From contig JAFYLU010000085.1 in assembly GCA_017550025.1 (NCBI GenBank), positions 1 through 32,822 on the forward strand: DNA of 32,822 nucleotides. The letters are read 5' to 3'. The notes beneath the pieces are model-generated. The model had not been told where the DNA came from and searched no databases. It saw only the letters and a list, made by a program, of their open reading frames with translations. Shown here piece by piece: positions 6,860-16,000 of the stretch (position 1 is the first letter of the stretch; each line of letters opens with the position of its first letter). Origin of the DNA: Bacteroidales bacterium. Lineage in GTDB: Bacteria > Bacteroidota > Bacteroidia > Bacteroidales > UBA932. The position numbers and the translations under genes were made by a program.

Positions 6860-9205
6860 ATGAAGACGGCATTAAAAACACTAGCCTCAGCAATACTGCT
6901 GGCATATTCATGTACAGGTATAACCTCACAAAACATAGACCCTGAACATACCCTCTGGTATGATGAACCAGCATCAATCTGGGAGGAAACACTTCCTTTA
7001 GGCAACGGACGACTCGGAATGATGCCTGACGGCGGCATCATTGACGAGACCGTTGTCCTTAATGAAATATCATTATGGAGCGGAAGCGAAGCCGACTACT
7101 CGAATCCACAGGCAGCAGAAAGCCTTCCACAGATCAGGGAACTTCTCCAGCAAGGCAGAAATGCCGAAGCACAGGAACTGATGTACAGCAGTTTTGTCCC
7201 TAAGAAGCCATCTGACGGAGGTACTTATGGAGGTTACCAGACTCTTGGTGACCTGAAGATTTCATATCCGCTGTCCGCTGATGTCACGGAATACCGCAGA
7301 GGTCTTGACCTGAAGACAGCAACGGCATGGACGGAATTCACGCAGGACGGAGTGCAGTATTACAGGAAATACCACGTATCACGCAACAAGGATATAATGA
7401 TCATCGAGATCGGAGCCTCAGAAAAAGGCAAGATAAACTTCGACATCGAACTCTCCAGAAAAGAGCGTGCAGCAATATCAGTTACAGAAGAAGGTCTCAT
7501 AGAGATGACAGGAGTCCTTGATAGCGGAACAGAAGCAGAGGGAATGAAGTATTCTGCATACGCAGGGCTTCTTGCCGAAGGCAAGGAAGCGGAGAAGTCC
7601 GCGACCGGCGTACGAAACGCCGACCGTGCATGGATAGTCATATCAGCAACGACAGATTGGTTTGAAGGAGAAGGCTACAAAGCCAAGGCAAAGGACCTCC
7701 TCACATCTGTCACCGGACAATGCTCAGGCAGAAAGATGGACTCCATCCACAAAGAAAGCATCAGGCTCCACCAGGAGCTATACAACAGAGCCGGGATATC
7801 TCTGGATTCGGATGCAGCTGAATCACATCTTACTACAGACAAAAGAATCAGTGCATATCACGAGGGTTCGCAAGACAATGACCTTGCATCGCTGTATTTC
7901 CACTATGGAAGATATCTGATGATATGCAGCACAAGACCTGGAAGTCTTCCTCCTAATCTCCAGGGATTATGGGCAAACACATATCAGACCCCTTGGAACG
8001 GAGACTACCACACCAACATCAACGTCCAGATGAACCATTGGATCGTAGAGAAAGGCAACCTTTCAGAGCTCCATCTGCCACTTACAGAACTGGTAATGAA
8101 GCTCATCCCTAGCGGTCAAAGGACAGCAAAAGCTTTCTATGGGCCGGATGCGGAAGGCTGGGTTCAGCATATGATGACCAACATATGGAACTTCACCGAG
8201 CCAGGCGAGCATCCTTCGTGGGGAGCGACAAATACCGGAGGCGCATGGCTATGCGCCCACCTATGGGAACATTATGCATATACCGGAGATATCGATTACC
8301 TCGAGCGCATATATCCCGCTCTTGAAGGAGCGTCAAAGTTCTTCCTTTCAACAATGATGACTGACAGGAACACAGGATATCTCGTGACAGGGCCTACTTC
8401 ATCGCCTGAAAACACATTCGTCATGGACGGCAAGGATGTAAGCATATGTATGGGCCCGACAATGGACAATCAGCTTGTAAGAGAACTGTTCCTCAACACA
8501 TTGAAAGCATCGTGGATATTGAATGATGCCGACAGGGGCATCTGTGACCAGTCCGTCGTGACAGAGATCGACAACGTCATAAGAAAGATCGCCCCGAACA
8601 GGATAAGCGAAAAGGGCGGATATCTGATGGAATGGCTTGAGGATTACCAGGAAACCGACATCCATCACCGCCATGTATCTCATCTGTACGGCCTGCATCC
8701 CGGACATGAGATATCGGTCTACGACACCCCTGAACTTGCAGAAGCCTGCCGCGTCACATTGAACAGAAGAGGCGACGAATCAACAGGATGGAGCAGGGCA
8801 TGGAAACTTAATTTCTGGGCAAGACTTGCTGATGGCGACAGGGCGCTTAAACTGCTCAGAAGCCTCCTGGGCAGTACATATCCTAATCTCTTCTGCTCAC
8901 ACCCACCGTTCCAGATAGACGGAAACTTCGGAGGTGCTGCAGGCATATGTGAAATGGTCGTTCAAAGTCATTACGGTCTTATAATCCCTCTGCCAGCCCT
9001 TCCTGCACAATGGAAAAGCGGAAGCGCCAAAGGCATCAAGGTAGAAGGAGGTAACGTAGTGGATATGAAATGGGAAGACGGTAAGATCAAGACCCTTACT
9101 ATCACAGGAAAAGACAGGGATACTGTACTGGTAAGAGATCCCGAAACAGGAAAGACGATTGAAGTCCTGGTAAAACCAGGTAAAAAAAGAACCCTGAAAT
9201 TCTAG
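6860..9205 (+). CDS. GH95 glycoside hydrolase, probable alpha-L-fucosidase
   Basis: A 781-residue enzyme of family GH95, which mostly releases alpha-1,2-linked L-fucose from host glycans or plant xyloglucan by inversion. A signal peptide with a cysteine near its end (ILLAYSCTGITS) suggests export, possibly as a lipoprotein. The N-terminal beta domain begins with WYDEPA...W-x-ETLPLGNGRLG. The catalytic (alpha/alpha)6 barrel shows N386 and N388 in TNINVQMNHW, which activate the water; the general acid region MEWLEDYQE (590-598) followed by HRHVSHLYGLHPG; and D687 in FQIDGNFGG. All hallmark blocks are present and length is normal. Some GH95 enzymes act on L-galactose, so exact specificity is open. 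It stands alone with its own promoter box and converges on the metallo-hydrolase gene with 3 bases between stops. Confidence 0.92.
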   Translation: MKTALKTLASAILLAYSCTGITSQNIDPEHTLWYDEPASIWEETLPLGNGRLGMMPDGGIIDETVVLNEISLWSGSEADYSNPQAAESLPQIRELLQQGRNAEAQELMYSSFVPKKPSDGGTYGGYQTLGDLKISYPLSADVTEYRRGLDLKTATAWTEFTQDGVQYYRKYHVSRNKDIMIIEIGASEKGKINFDIELSRKERAAISVTEEGLIEMTGVLDSGTEAEGMKYSAYAGLLAEGKEAEKSATGVRNADRAWIVISATTDWFEGEGYKAKAKDLLTSVTGQCSGRKMDSIHKESIRLHQELYNRAGISLDSDAAESHLTTDKRISAYHEGSQDNDLASLYFHYGRYLMICSTRPGSLPPNLQGLWANTYQTPWNGDYHTNINVQMNHWIVEKGNLSELHLPLTELVMKLIPSGQRTAKAFYGPDAEGWVQHMMTNIWNFTEPGEHPSWGATNTGGAWLCAHLWEHYAYTGDIDYLERIYPALEGASKFFLSTMMTDRNTGYLVTGPTSSPENTFVMDGKDVSICMGPTMDNQLVRELFLNTLKASWILNDADRGICDQSVVTEIDNVIRKIAPNRISEKGGYLMEWLEDYQETDIHHRHVSHLYGLHPGHEISVYDTPELAEACRVTLNRRGDESTGWSRAWKLNFWARLADGDRALKLLRSLLGSTYPNLFCSHPPFQIDGNFGGAAGICEMVVQSHYGLIIPLPALPAQWKSGSAKGIKVEGGNVVDMKWEDGKIKTLTITGKDRDTVLVRDPETGKTIEVLVKPGKKRTLKF

Positions 9206-9217
9206 GAATTACAGGGT
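9182..9217 (-). terminator. Terminator of the metallo-hydrolase operon, embedded in the GH95 3' coding end
   Basis: The arms at 9191-9202 and 9206-9217 pair over 12 positions with one mismatch, with the GH95 stop codon TAG as the 3-base loop. On the minus strand the hairpin is followed by a T-rich tract (complement of the A run at about 9182-9190). This is a typical intrinsic terminator for the leftward operon, although it lies inside coding sequence of the facing gene. Confidence 0.7.
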
Positions 9218-10003
9218 AAACATCTGTGAAGGGTACTGCCTCGGGAGACATCTCAGAGCTACAGTGCCCTTTTCCACTCCTTTCTCACGAAGAGCATTGT
9301 CAGAACACTTGTAAGCAAGGTCATGGGTGTTGTTATTCTCACTGAGATGGCAGAGGAAGATGTTGCGCAGACCCGGGTGCCAGAACCTCTTGATCGCGCT
9401 TGCACATTCGTCGTTGCTGAGATGGCCGCATCCCTGCACTATCCTCATCTTCAGTTCATAAGTATAAGGACCGCTCATGAGCATGTCCATGTCATAGTTC
9501 GACTCTACGACCACAGTATCTGCCTGACGCGCAAACTCCACCGCTTCATCCGTCATCCTTCCGACATCAGTCATGATGACGAATTTATGTCCTTCGACCT
9601 CAATGGCGTAGCCGACGGTCTGTGTGGCATCATGCGGAACGACAAAATAACGTACCTTCATTCCAGCGACTTCGTTCCACTCCCCTTCCGCCAGGATACG
9701 GCGGCATGGTGCGATGGTCGGAGCTGTGAATGTATGACGTGCCAAAGCACTATGGATTATCTCAGTCGTATAGACCGGCTTGTTCAGGCGTTTGCAGAAA
9801 GAGCCAAGATGACGGATATGATCAAGGTGGTCGTGGGTCACAAGCACAGCAGAAAACGAGTCATAAGTCATATCGTACTCCTGAAGGACCTTCTTCAATC
9901 TTCGCAGGCTGACTCCGGCATCGATGATTATTCCGCCATTTTCCGTTCCCAGATAATAGCAGTTACCGCAACTTCCGCTTGACAGACTCATGAACTTCAC
10001 CAT
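9209..10003 (-). CDS. Metallo-beta-lactamase-fold hydrolase, YycJ/WalJ-like
   Basis: 264 residues from ATG 10003. The N-terminus FMSLSSGSCGNCYYL and the metal-binding motif THDHLDH (56-62, with H57, H59, D61, H62) are typical of the YycJ group of MBL-fold proteins. Further family marks are VPHDATQTVGY, the TDVGRMT strand, VVESNYD, GHLSN and LCHLSENNN. Relatives are proposed 5'-3' exonucleases or cell-wall-stress associated proteins. The start overlaps the stop of the HAD gene as TGATG, so coupling is likely; a GTG two codons upstream is also possible. It is the last gene of the TPR-HAD-MBL operon and ends in the shared hairpin with GH95. Confidence 0.87.
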   Translation of the reverse strand: MVKFMSLSSGSCGNCYYLGTENGGIIIDAGVSLRRLKKVLQEYDMTYDSFSAVLVTHDHLDHIRHLGSFCKRLNKPVYTTEIIHSALARHTFTAPTIAPCRRILAEGEWNEVAGMKVRYFVVPHDATQTVGYAIEVEGHKFVIMTDVGRMTDEAVEFARQADTVVVESNYDMDMLMSGPYTYELKMRIVQGCGHLSNDECASAIKRFWHPGLRNIFLCHLSENNNTHDLAYKCSDNALREKGVEKGTVALRCLPRQYPSQMFTL

Positions 10004-10656
10004 CAGCACGCTCCCTCCATCTTAAGATCAGGATTTCCAAGCACCTCCGCGATCAAAGCGGACAGATCCGTTCCCGGTTCATAATATACCGCAGGCAGAC
10101 CGGCCGCGATGGAGCCGTCTACATTCTTCTGTGAATCATCAATGAAAAGCATCTGTTCCGCAGGAAGACCGATTTCTTCAACCACAGCCTTATAGAACGC
10201 TTCAGAAGGTTTGAGAGCCTTCATCTCGAAAGAGAAGAAAGACTTCCTGAAGGTTTCATCCAAAGGCGCCCCGGCTTCCTCGAACAGTTTTCTTGAACGT
10301 GGAAGACAGATGGGATTGTTGTTGCTGAGCATGTAAAGGTCGTATGACTCCGACAGCTTTTTAAGCATTTCAGCTTTATAAGGAGCAATACCTACAAGGA
10401 TATGATACATAGCCTGATCTACCAGCTGGGGAGCACTTCCCGGTCTTGAATCAGCGAGTACGATCTTTCGGAAATCTTCAGCTGAAAGTATTCCTTCCTC
10501 AAGATCTCCATATATTCCTTTCTGATGGCAAGGATCGATCAGTTCGTCGATCTTGTCATATCCTAGCAGACTCTTGAAGGCATTCTTGCAGTCCTCGATA
10601 TCGAGATCTACGAGAACTCCTCCCATGTCAAATATCAATGCTTTAATTGTTTTCAT
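10003..10656 (-). CDS. HAD-superfamily phosphatase, YihX-like
   Basis: A 217-residue haloacid-dehalogenase-type hydrolase. Motif I is IFDMGGVLVD with the nucleophile D10; the usual second Asp is glycine, as in the DxGGVL subgroup that includes sugar-phosphate phosphatases such as YihX. Motif II is the LSNNN strand, motif III the lysine in KALKPSEAFYKAV, and motif IV FIDDSQKNV. An alpha-helical cap lies between motifs I and II. The natural substrate cannot be told from sequence. ATG 10656 is preferred to an in-frame GTG at 10662; it overlaps the end of the TPR gene by 14 bases, consistent with one operon. Confidence 0.88.
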   Translation of the reverse strand: MKTIKALIFDMGGVLVDLDIEDCKNAFKSLLGYDKIDELIDPCHQKGIYGDLEEGILSAEDFRKIVLADSRPGSAPQLVDQAMYHILVGIAPYKAEMLKKLSESYDLYMLSNNNPICLPRSRKLFEEAGAPLDETFRKSFFSFEMKALKPSEAFYKAVVEEIGLPAEQMLFIDDSQKNVDGSIAAGLPAVYYEPGTDLSALIAEVLGNPDLKMEGAC

Positions 10657-12661
10657 CTTCACAGTATTTCTTTATCACGCCATAGGCATCCTGAACACCC
10701 AGCTCTCCCGCACGAGAAAGGTCGATACAACCTTTCTCCTTATCTTTCAAGTAGATAAGAACCAATCCCCTGTTAAAATAAGCGTCACCCATATATGGGT
10801 AGAGTTCTATGGCTTTGGTATAATTGTCTATTGAATTTATATGTTCCGAAGACAGGCAATAAAGGTTACCAAGATTGTAATATACATAAGGCATATCATC
10901 GACTATCTCTGCAGCCTCCTTCATATCTTCTATTGCATCTGTATAGTCATAACTTCTTGTTATCTGATCCTTTACACGAGCACGCGTAGTTCCGGCATCA
11001 TCCATGGAAAGAACCTGTACATTACTCTCGATCGAGGCGATGAACTCGATCATTTCTGCGCGAAGCGCACCTCTGTTCATCCTGTAGAAAGCCTCATACA
11101 TCCGTGATATGTCCCCCTGTTCCCTGGACAAATCGATAGCCTTTCCATAATAATTCAGGGATGAATTGAACTGTTTTTCATTATACTCGTTCAAGGCACG
11201 GAGGAAAATCGTTTCAGCGGATGGAACAGTCTGTCCGTACGCAGCATCCTCAACCGCCTCAATAGTTTCCACATCAGGATGGACAGTCTCGTTGGTAACC
11301 TCGACACCGACCGGGAATGCGGCTTCGAACCTGTTTATGAGAGAGTTTTCATATCCTCTTTCAAGAGCATAATTCGTATCATCCTTCTGACCTGTAACGG
11401 CAAATCTGTACAATGGTCTGAGCCTGATATCTATATCACGATGCTGAAGAAGCTCGTCATTGAAATCCTTCTTGGCAAATTCTGCATCAAGAGACAGGAG
11501 AGAACTATACTTCTTTGTCGTGTCTGCGAAGGAGCCGGCATCGGAAATATTCTTTTCCCTGTATTCGCGTACCTTCTTCTGAGCAGTTTCATAGTCGGAC
11601 TTGGATGCCTTCATATCACCGAGCAGACTCTTGACATATGCCCTGTTCATATATGCCTTCGCAAAATCAGGGTAGAGTTCGATTGTCTTGTCATAGTCTT
11701 CGAGAGCATTGCGATAAAGTCCCATCTCGATGAAGATGGAAGCTCTGTTGAAGTATGCAAGGACATTCTCAGGATTGATGTTGAGCACACGGTCCATATC
11801 ATCCAAGGCATCCTCATATGCGCCTAACTGGGCATTTATCAACCCTCTGTTATAAAGGGTCAGGGCATTGCCGGGCTCATCACGAAGGACGCGGTTCAGG
11901 TCCTTCATCGCTTCGTTGTACCTCTCCTGCTCATAATACATGATCGCACGGTTGAAGTATGCGAAGGTATTCGTCGTATCAAGCTCTATCGCCTTGTCCA
12001 TGTCTGCTATCGCAAGGTCATACTTGTTCTGGGAGGCATAGACACGGCCTCGACGCACATAGCCTTCGGGGTCGAAGCGGTCAAGGCGGATGGCCTTGTT
12101 GTAATCGGATACAGCCTTCAATGTATCGCCAAGGAAGAGATAACTTGCCCCTCGGTTCAGATAAGCCGACGGATCTTTAGGTTCCTTCCTTATATACTTG
12201 TCGAAATCACTTACAGCATTGTCAAACTGCTGGGAAAGAAAGTATGTCACACCTCGGCTGAAATAGAGTCCTATTTCTCCGGGACGCAGGTCGATAGCCT
12301 TCTGAAGGTCGGCGAGAGCCTGGTCATAATTGCCGTATCGGCTTTCAGTGATTCCTCTGTAATGATATCCGGATGTGAAGATAGGGTTTATATGGACAGA
12401 CCTGTCGAAATCCTGACGTGCACCTCGGATGTCACCGAGGTTGTATTTAGCTATACCTCTGAAGAAGAATGTCCAGTAGTCAGCGGTATCAAGCTGCGTG
12501 AGCACATTGAAATTCTCGATCGCCTGCGCATACTTGCCGTCGGCAAGTGCGCGGCGCCCTCTGAAATAGAAGACATCCTTGTCATACTGTGCCCACAGAT
12601 TGCCTATGCATGCAATTGACAACACACATACCACCACAAAAATTCTGATCACTCTATGCAT
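10643..12661 (-). CDS. Exported tetratricopeptide-repeat protein
   Basis: 672 residues from ATG 12661. A signal peptide (HRVIRIFVVVCVLSIACIGNLWA) is followed by about ten consecutive TPR units to roughly residue 380. Units show patterns such as Y-x-x-AI-x-D-x-x-KAI-x-L and A-Y-x-NRA. A non-repeat segment of about 380-540 follows, and more TPRs run to the end. TPR solenoids bind other proteins; this one probably works in the periplasm or on the envelope, partner unknown. The frame stays open upstream to 12733, but that would bury the signal peptide, so 12661 is chosen. A TAAATTTGC box lies only 2 bases before this ATG and a second box (TATATTTG) at 12743-12750, so the transcript could be leaderless or carry a 75-base leader containing a TGTAGG/CCTACA hairpin at 12711-12730. 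Confidence 0.85.
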   Translation of the reverse strand: MHRVIRIFVVVCVLSIACIGNLWAQYDKDVFYFRGRRALADGKYAQAIENFNVLTQLDTADYWTFFFRGIAKYNLGDIRGARQDFDRSVHINPIFTSGYHYRGITESRYGNYDQALADLQKAIDLRPGEIGLYFSRGVTYFLSQQFDNAVSDFDKYIRKEPKDPSAYLNRGASYLFLGDTLKAVSDYNKAIRLDRFDPEGYVRRGRVYASQNKYDLAIADMDKAIELDTTNTFAYFNRAIMYYEQERYNEAMKDLNRVLRDEPGNALTLYNRGLINAQLGAYEDALDDMDRVLNINPENVLAYFNRASIFIEMGLYRNALEDYDKTIELYPDFAKAYMNRAYVKSLLGDMKASKSDYETAQKKVREYREKNISDAGSFADTTKKYSSLLSLDAEFAKKDFNDELLQHRDIDIRLRPLYRFAVTGQKDDTNYALERGYENSLINRFEAAFPVGVEVTNETVHPDVETIEAVEDAAYGQTVPSAETIFLRALNEYNEKQFNSSLNYYGKAIDLSREQGDISRMYEAFYRMNRGALRAEMIEFIASIESNVQVLSMDDAGTTRARVKDQITRSYDYTDAIEDMKEAAEIVDDMPYVYYNLGNLYCLSSEHINSIDNYTKAIELYPYMGDAYFNRGLVLIYLKDKEKGCIDLSRAGELGVQDAYGVIKKYCEDENN

Positions 12662-12663
12662 AA

Positions 12664-12672
12664 GCAAATTTA
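12664..12672 (-). promoter_or_regulatory. -7 box TAAATTTGC two bases before the TPR start codon
   Basis: An exact TAnnTTTG match on the minus strand. The start codon A falls 4 bases after the G of the box, where the first transcribed base would be expected, so a leaderless mRNA is possible. No -33 TTG seen. Confidence 0.4.
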
Positions 12673-12760
12673 TTTCCTGTTCTTGACGATTTTTATTAAT
12701 TTTGGCGTCTTGTAGGAAACACTCCCTACACATGCCAATTTACAAATATAGACATTTATT

Positions 12761-13756
12761 GTGCGTATACTGACAAAAATCATATTTTTTTTAATGCTGT
12801 GCACAAGCGCATACGCTTCAGACATCTGGACCAAGGAGAGGGAAAAGGCAAAATCCCTGATAACTCAGGACAAGCTCCGCTCAGAGGTCGCCTTCCTTAC
12901 CGGCACCACATGTCAGGGAAGAGCCAGCGGCACGAAGGGAAGCGAAGTGGCAGCCACGTGGGTCAGCACGAGATTTGAAGAAGCCGGTCTTTTCAAGATG
13001 GCGGATTCATGGACACATAGATTCAACATAAGACCCGGCCTGTATGGTCACAATGTGATAGGAATGCTGGCCGGAAGCAGAAGCATACCATGCGACCGTT
13101 ACATCATCGTAGGGGCCCATTACGACCACCTGGGCATAATCGACGGCAAGATGTATCCGGGAGCGGACTCCAATGCATCGGGAGTCGCAGCGATGACAAG
13201 CCTGGCCGAAATGTTCGGCGCAATGAGGAAGATGGGAAAGATCTTCAACAGCCATATCATCTTCGTGGCTTTCGACGCAAAGGAATTCGACCTTAAAGGT
13301 TCCGATGCACTCTGGAACATGATAGAATACGGCCGTCTGCGCAATCCTCTTAACGGAGATGCGATAACAAAGGACAAGATCACATTGATGGTGAATGTCG
13401 ACCAGATCGGAAGTTCCCTGGCCCCTGTCAACGAAGAACGCAAAGACTATATGATAATGTTAGGAACAGCATCTCTGAAGAGAGACAAACGTGATCTCCT
13501 TCAAAGATGCAATATCGAGGACGGAATTGGAATGGACATCTCGCTGGATTATTACGGCAGCGAGAATTTCACGAAGATATTCTACCGTCTTTCTGACCAG
13601 AAGGTCTTTGTAGACAATAAGATTCCTGCCGTACTCTTCACTTCCGGCATTACAATGAACAACAACAAGACATGGGACAGGGTCGAGAACCTGGATATGG
13701 AGATATACCGCAGGAGGATCGACCTGATGTACCATTGGATAGAGAAAATGCTGTAG
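12761..13756 (+). CDS. M28-family zinc peptidase homologue with altered catalytic residues, exported
   Basis: 331 residues with a signal peptide (RILTKIIFFLMLCTSAYA). The M28 aminopeptidase fold is recognisable. AHYDHLG supplies H120, GADSNASGV supplies the bridging D136, and VNVDQIG supplies D214. Two key positions differ. The usual A-E-E-x-G-L-x-G-S block reads A-K-E-F-D-L-K-G-S, so the catalytic-base Glu is K174, with E175 kept. The last zinc-ligand His expected in a YH pair aligns with N302. It may therefore be inactive or bind rather than cleave peptides. Start is GTG 12761; no in-frame ATG gives the signal peptide. It is first in a tight five-gene operon, 3 bases from the ABC transporter gene. 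Confidence 0.85.
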   Translation: MRILTKIIFFLMLCTSAYASDIWTKEREKAKSLITQDKLRSEVAFLTGTTCQGRASGTKGSEVAATWVSTRFEEAGLFKMADSWTHRFNIRPGLYGHNVIGMLAGSRSIPCDRYIIVGAHYDHLGIIDGKMYPGADSNASGVAAMTSLAEMFGAMRKMGKIFNSHIIFVAFDAKEFDLKGSDALWNMIEYGRLRNPLNGDAITKDKITLMVNVDQIGSSLAPVNEERKDYMIMLGTASLKRDKRDLLQRCNIEDGIGMDISLDYYGSENFTKIFYRLSDQKVFVDNKIPAVLFTSGITMNNNKTWDRVENLDMEIYRRRIDLMYHWIEKML

Positions 13757-13759
13757 TAT

Positions 13760-15589
13760 ATGAAAGCTTTCTGGAAAGTTCTGAAGCGCTTTGCCGCTCC
13801 ATATAAGAAATACCTCGGAGGTTCACTGATACTGAACCTTCTTTCCGCAATATTCAATATATTCTCATTCGCGCTGCTGATCCCCATCCTGAACATCCTT
13901 TTCAAGCTGGACCAGACCGTATATGAGTTCATGCCTTGGAGCGGAATGCCAAGCAAGGAGCAGATAATCAACAACTTCTATTACGGAGTCAGCGTCATGA
14001 TCGACAAATTCGGTGGTTCGACGGCGCTGCTTCTGCTGGGAGTCATCTTCGCTGTAATGACAGTCCTCAAGACCGGATGCTACTTTGCATCTTCTGCCGT
14101 GATGATTCCTCTGAGGACCGGTATCGTACGCGACATCAGGGTAATGGTATACAACAAGCTCCTGAGCCTTCCGATGGGCTACTACAGCAAGCAGAAGAAG
14201 GGAGACATCATTGCGAGGATGAGCGGAGACGTAAACGAGATTGAGACCTCCATCGTCAGTTCTCTCGACATGCTGATAAAGAACCCGATACTTATCATCT
14301 GCTATTTCTCTGCCCTTATATATCTCAGCTGGGAACTCACGCTGTTCACAGTGACAGTCGTGCCGGCAATGGCATGGGGAATGAGCGCTATCGGAAAGAA
14401 ACTCAAGAGAAGATCTCTCGAGGCACAGGACAAGTGGAGCGAGACCATGGCCCAGCTTGACGAGACTCTGGGTGGCCTGCGCATCATCAAGGCGTTCATT
14501 GCCGAGGACAAGATGAAGGAAAGGTTTGCAAAGACTGCAAATGACTACAGAAAGGCATATGCAAAGGTAGCGGTAAGACAGGCCTCAGCGCACCCGGTCA
14601 GCGAACTTCTCGGCTCAATAATGATCATGATCGTACTTTGGTTCGGAGGTACTCTCATCCTCAGCGAGAAGGCCCCTATCGACGCATCTACCTTCATATT
14701 CTATATGACCATCCTTTACAGCGTGCTCGCACCTTTGAAGGAATTCTCAAGAGCCAGCTATAACATCCCTAAGGGTCTGGCATCAATGGAAAGAGTCGAC
14801 AAGATCATGGATGCAGTCAACGACATCGTGGAGCCGGAGAATCCGAAGGAGATAAACGGCTTCAATGAAAGCATCAGCTTCAACGGAGTATCGTTCTCTT
14901 ACGAAGAAGGAAAGGAGATTCTCCACGACATAGAGCTTACCATCCCTAAAGGCAAGACAGTCGCACTGGTAGGACAGTCAGGATCTGGCAAATCAACATT
15001 GGCAGACCTTATTCCAAGGTACTACGATGCAGGTGAAGGATCTATCACCCTCGACGGAACCGACATACGTGAACTCAGGATCAAGGACCTCCGCAGCCTT
15101 ATAGGAAACGTAAATCAGGAAGCGATACTCTTCAATGACACCATTTTCAACAACATAGCGTTCGGTGTGGAGAACGCTACGATGGATCAGGTCATCGCGG
15201 CGGCAAAGATTGCAAACGCCCACGACTTCATAATGGAAAAGGAGGAAGGCTATATGACCAATATCGGTGACCGCGGAGGCAAGCTTTCCGGAGGACAGAG
15301 ACAGAGGATCAGCATCGCCCGTGCGATATTGAAGAACCCGCCTATCCTCATCCTTGACGAGGCTACATCCGCTCTTGATACGGAATCAGAAAAGATTGTT
15401 CAGGAAGCGCTTGACCGTCTTACATCGACAAGGACGACTGTAGTGATTGCGCACAGACTCTCGACCATCAAGAATGCAGACATGATCTGCGTGATGCATG
15501 AAGGTAAGATAGTTGAAAGAGGAAAACATGACGAACTGATAGCTTTGGACGGATATTATAAGAAACTGCATGATATGCAGGCACTGTAA
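13760..15589 (+). CDS. ABC exporter, fused membrane and ATPase domains (MsbA-like)
   Basis: A 609-residue half-transporter that works as a homodimer in the inner membrane. Six membrane helices lie within about 15-330. The ATPase domain shows Walker A GQSGSGKST (405-413), a Q-loop in NQEAILFND, the signature LSGGQRQR (from 509), Walker B ILILDEATSALD (D533, E534) and the H-loop IAHRLSTI. The N-terminal ~90 residues, with a loop between the first two helices, fit the lipid/peptide exporter group found in Bacteroidetes. The substrate cannot be proved; lipid A-core or another lipid is likely. Start ATG follows the M28 stop by 3 bases, and the VanZ-like gene begins 6 bases after its stop. Confidence 0.9.
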   Translation: MKAFWKVLKRFAAPYKKYLGGSLILNLLSAIFNIFSFALLIPILNILFKLDQTVYEFMPWSGMPSKEQIINNFYYGVSVMIDKFGGSTALLLLGVIFAVMTVLKTGCYFASSAVMIPLRTGIVRDIRVMVYNKLLSLPMGYYSKQKKGDIIARMSGDVNEIETSIVSSLDMLIKNPILIICYFSALIYLSWELTLFTVTVVPAMAWGMSAIGKKLKRRSLEAQDKWSETMAQLDETLGGLRIIKAFIAEDKMKERFAKTANDYRKAYAKVAVRQASAHPVSELLGSIMIMIVLWFGGTLILSEKAPIDASTFIFYMTILYSVLAPLKEFSRASYNIPKGLASMERVDKIMDAVNDIVEPENPKEINGFNESISFNGVSFSYEEGKEILHDIELTIPKGKTVALVGQSGSGKSTLADLIPRYYDAGEGSITLDGTDIRELRIKDLRSLIGNVNQEAILFNDTIFNNIAFGVENATMDQVIAAAKIANAHDFIMEKEEGYMTNIGDRGGKLSGGQRQRISIARAILKNPPILILDEATSALDTESEKIVQEALDRLTSTRTTVVIAHRLSTIKNADMICVMHEGKIVERGKHDELIALDGYYKKLHDMQAL

Positions 15590-15595
15590 ACATAG

Positions 15596-16000
15596 ATGAA
15601 AGCAAATTTGAAGAAGATATCTCTGGCCCTGTTCTGCATCTATCTTGTTGCAGTAGCTGCGCTATGCTTTCTCAGACCGACAAGTCTCCCAGAAATGAAT
15701 ATCAAGACATTTCTTGGACTGCCGATCGACAAGGTCCTGCATTTCCTCATGTTCCTTCCCTACCCTGTTCTTGCAGGTATGTCGTTCATGGGCAAGGAGC
15801 ACCCTTTCCACAGAAACATATTCATATTGCTGGTCCTCGCAGTTGTCGGCATCGGCATGGCCTACGGCACCGAGGTGATACAGGCGCAGACAGGGTACCG
15901 TGCCTATGAAATGGCAGATTTTTATGCCGACATGACTGGAATCGCAACAGGAAGCGTGGCAGTACTGGCATACCTAATTCACATCAGACTTAAGAAATGA
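15596..16000 (+). CDS. VanZ-like membrane protein
   Basis: 134 residues, nearly all in about four membrane helices (around 8-26, 45-62, 75-93, 108-130). The middle carries the VanZ-type pattern D-K-x-L-H-F-x-M-F with a later Y-G-x-x-x-E-x-x-Q (GTEVIQ) and a D-F-x-A-D motif (DFYADMTG), as in the small VanZ/YycJ-linked family. VanZ proteins are linked to glycopeptide tolerance, but the short stand-alone forms are uncharacterised. It sits between the exporter and the wall amidase-like gene and overlaps the latter by 4 bases (ATGA), so an envelope role is likely. Confidence 0.85.
   Translation: MKANLKKISLALFCIYLVAVAALCFLRPTSLPEMNIKTFLGLPIDKVLHFLMFLPYPVLAGMSFMGKEHPFHRNIFILLVLAVVGIGMAYGTEVIQAQTGYRAYEMADFYADMTGIATGSVAVLAYLIHIRLKK

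Noticed and set aside
15596-16000. VanZ-like gene as evidence of a vancomycin-resistance cluster
   Set aside because: No ligase, dehydrogenase or D,D-dipeptidase genes are nearby; short VanZ-like proteins are common and not specific.
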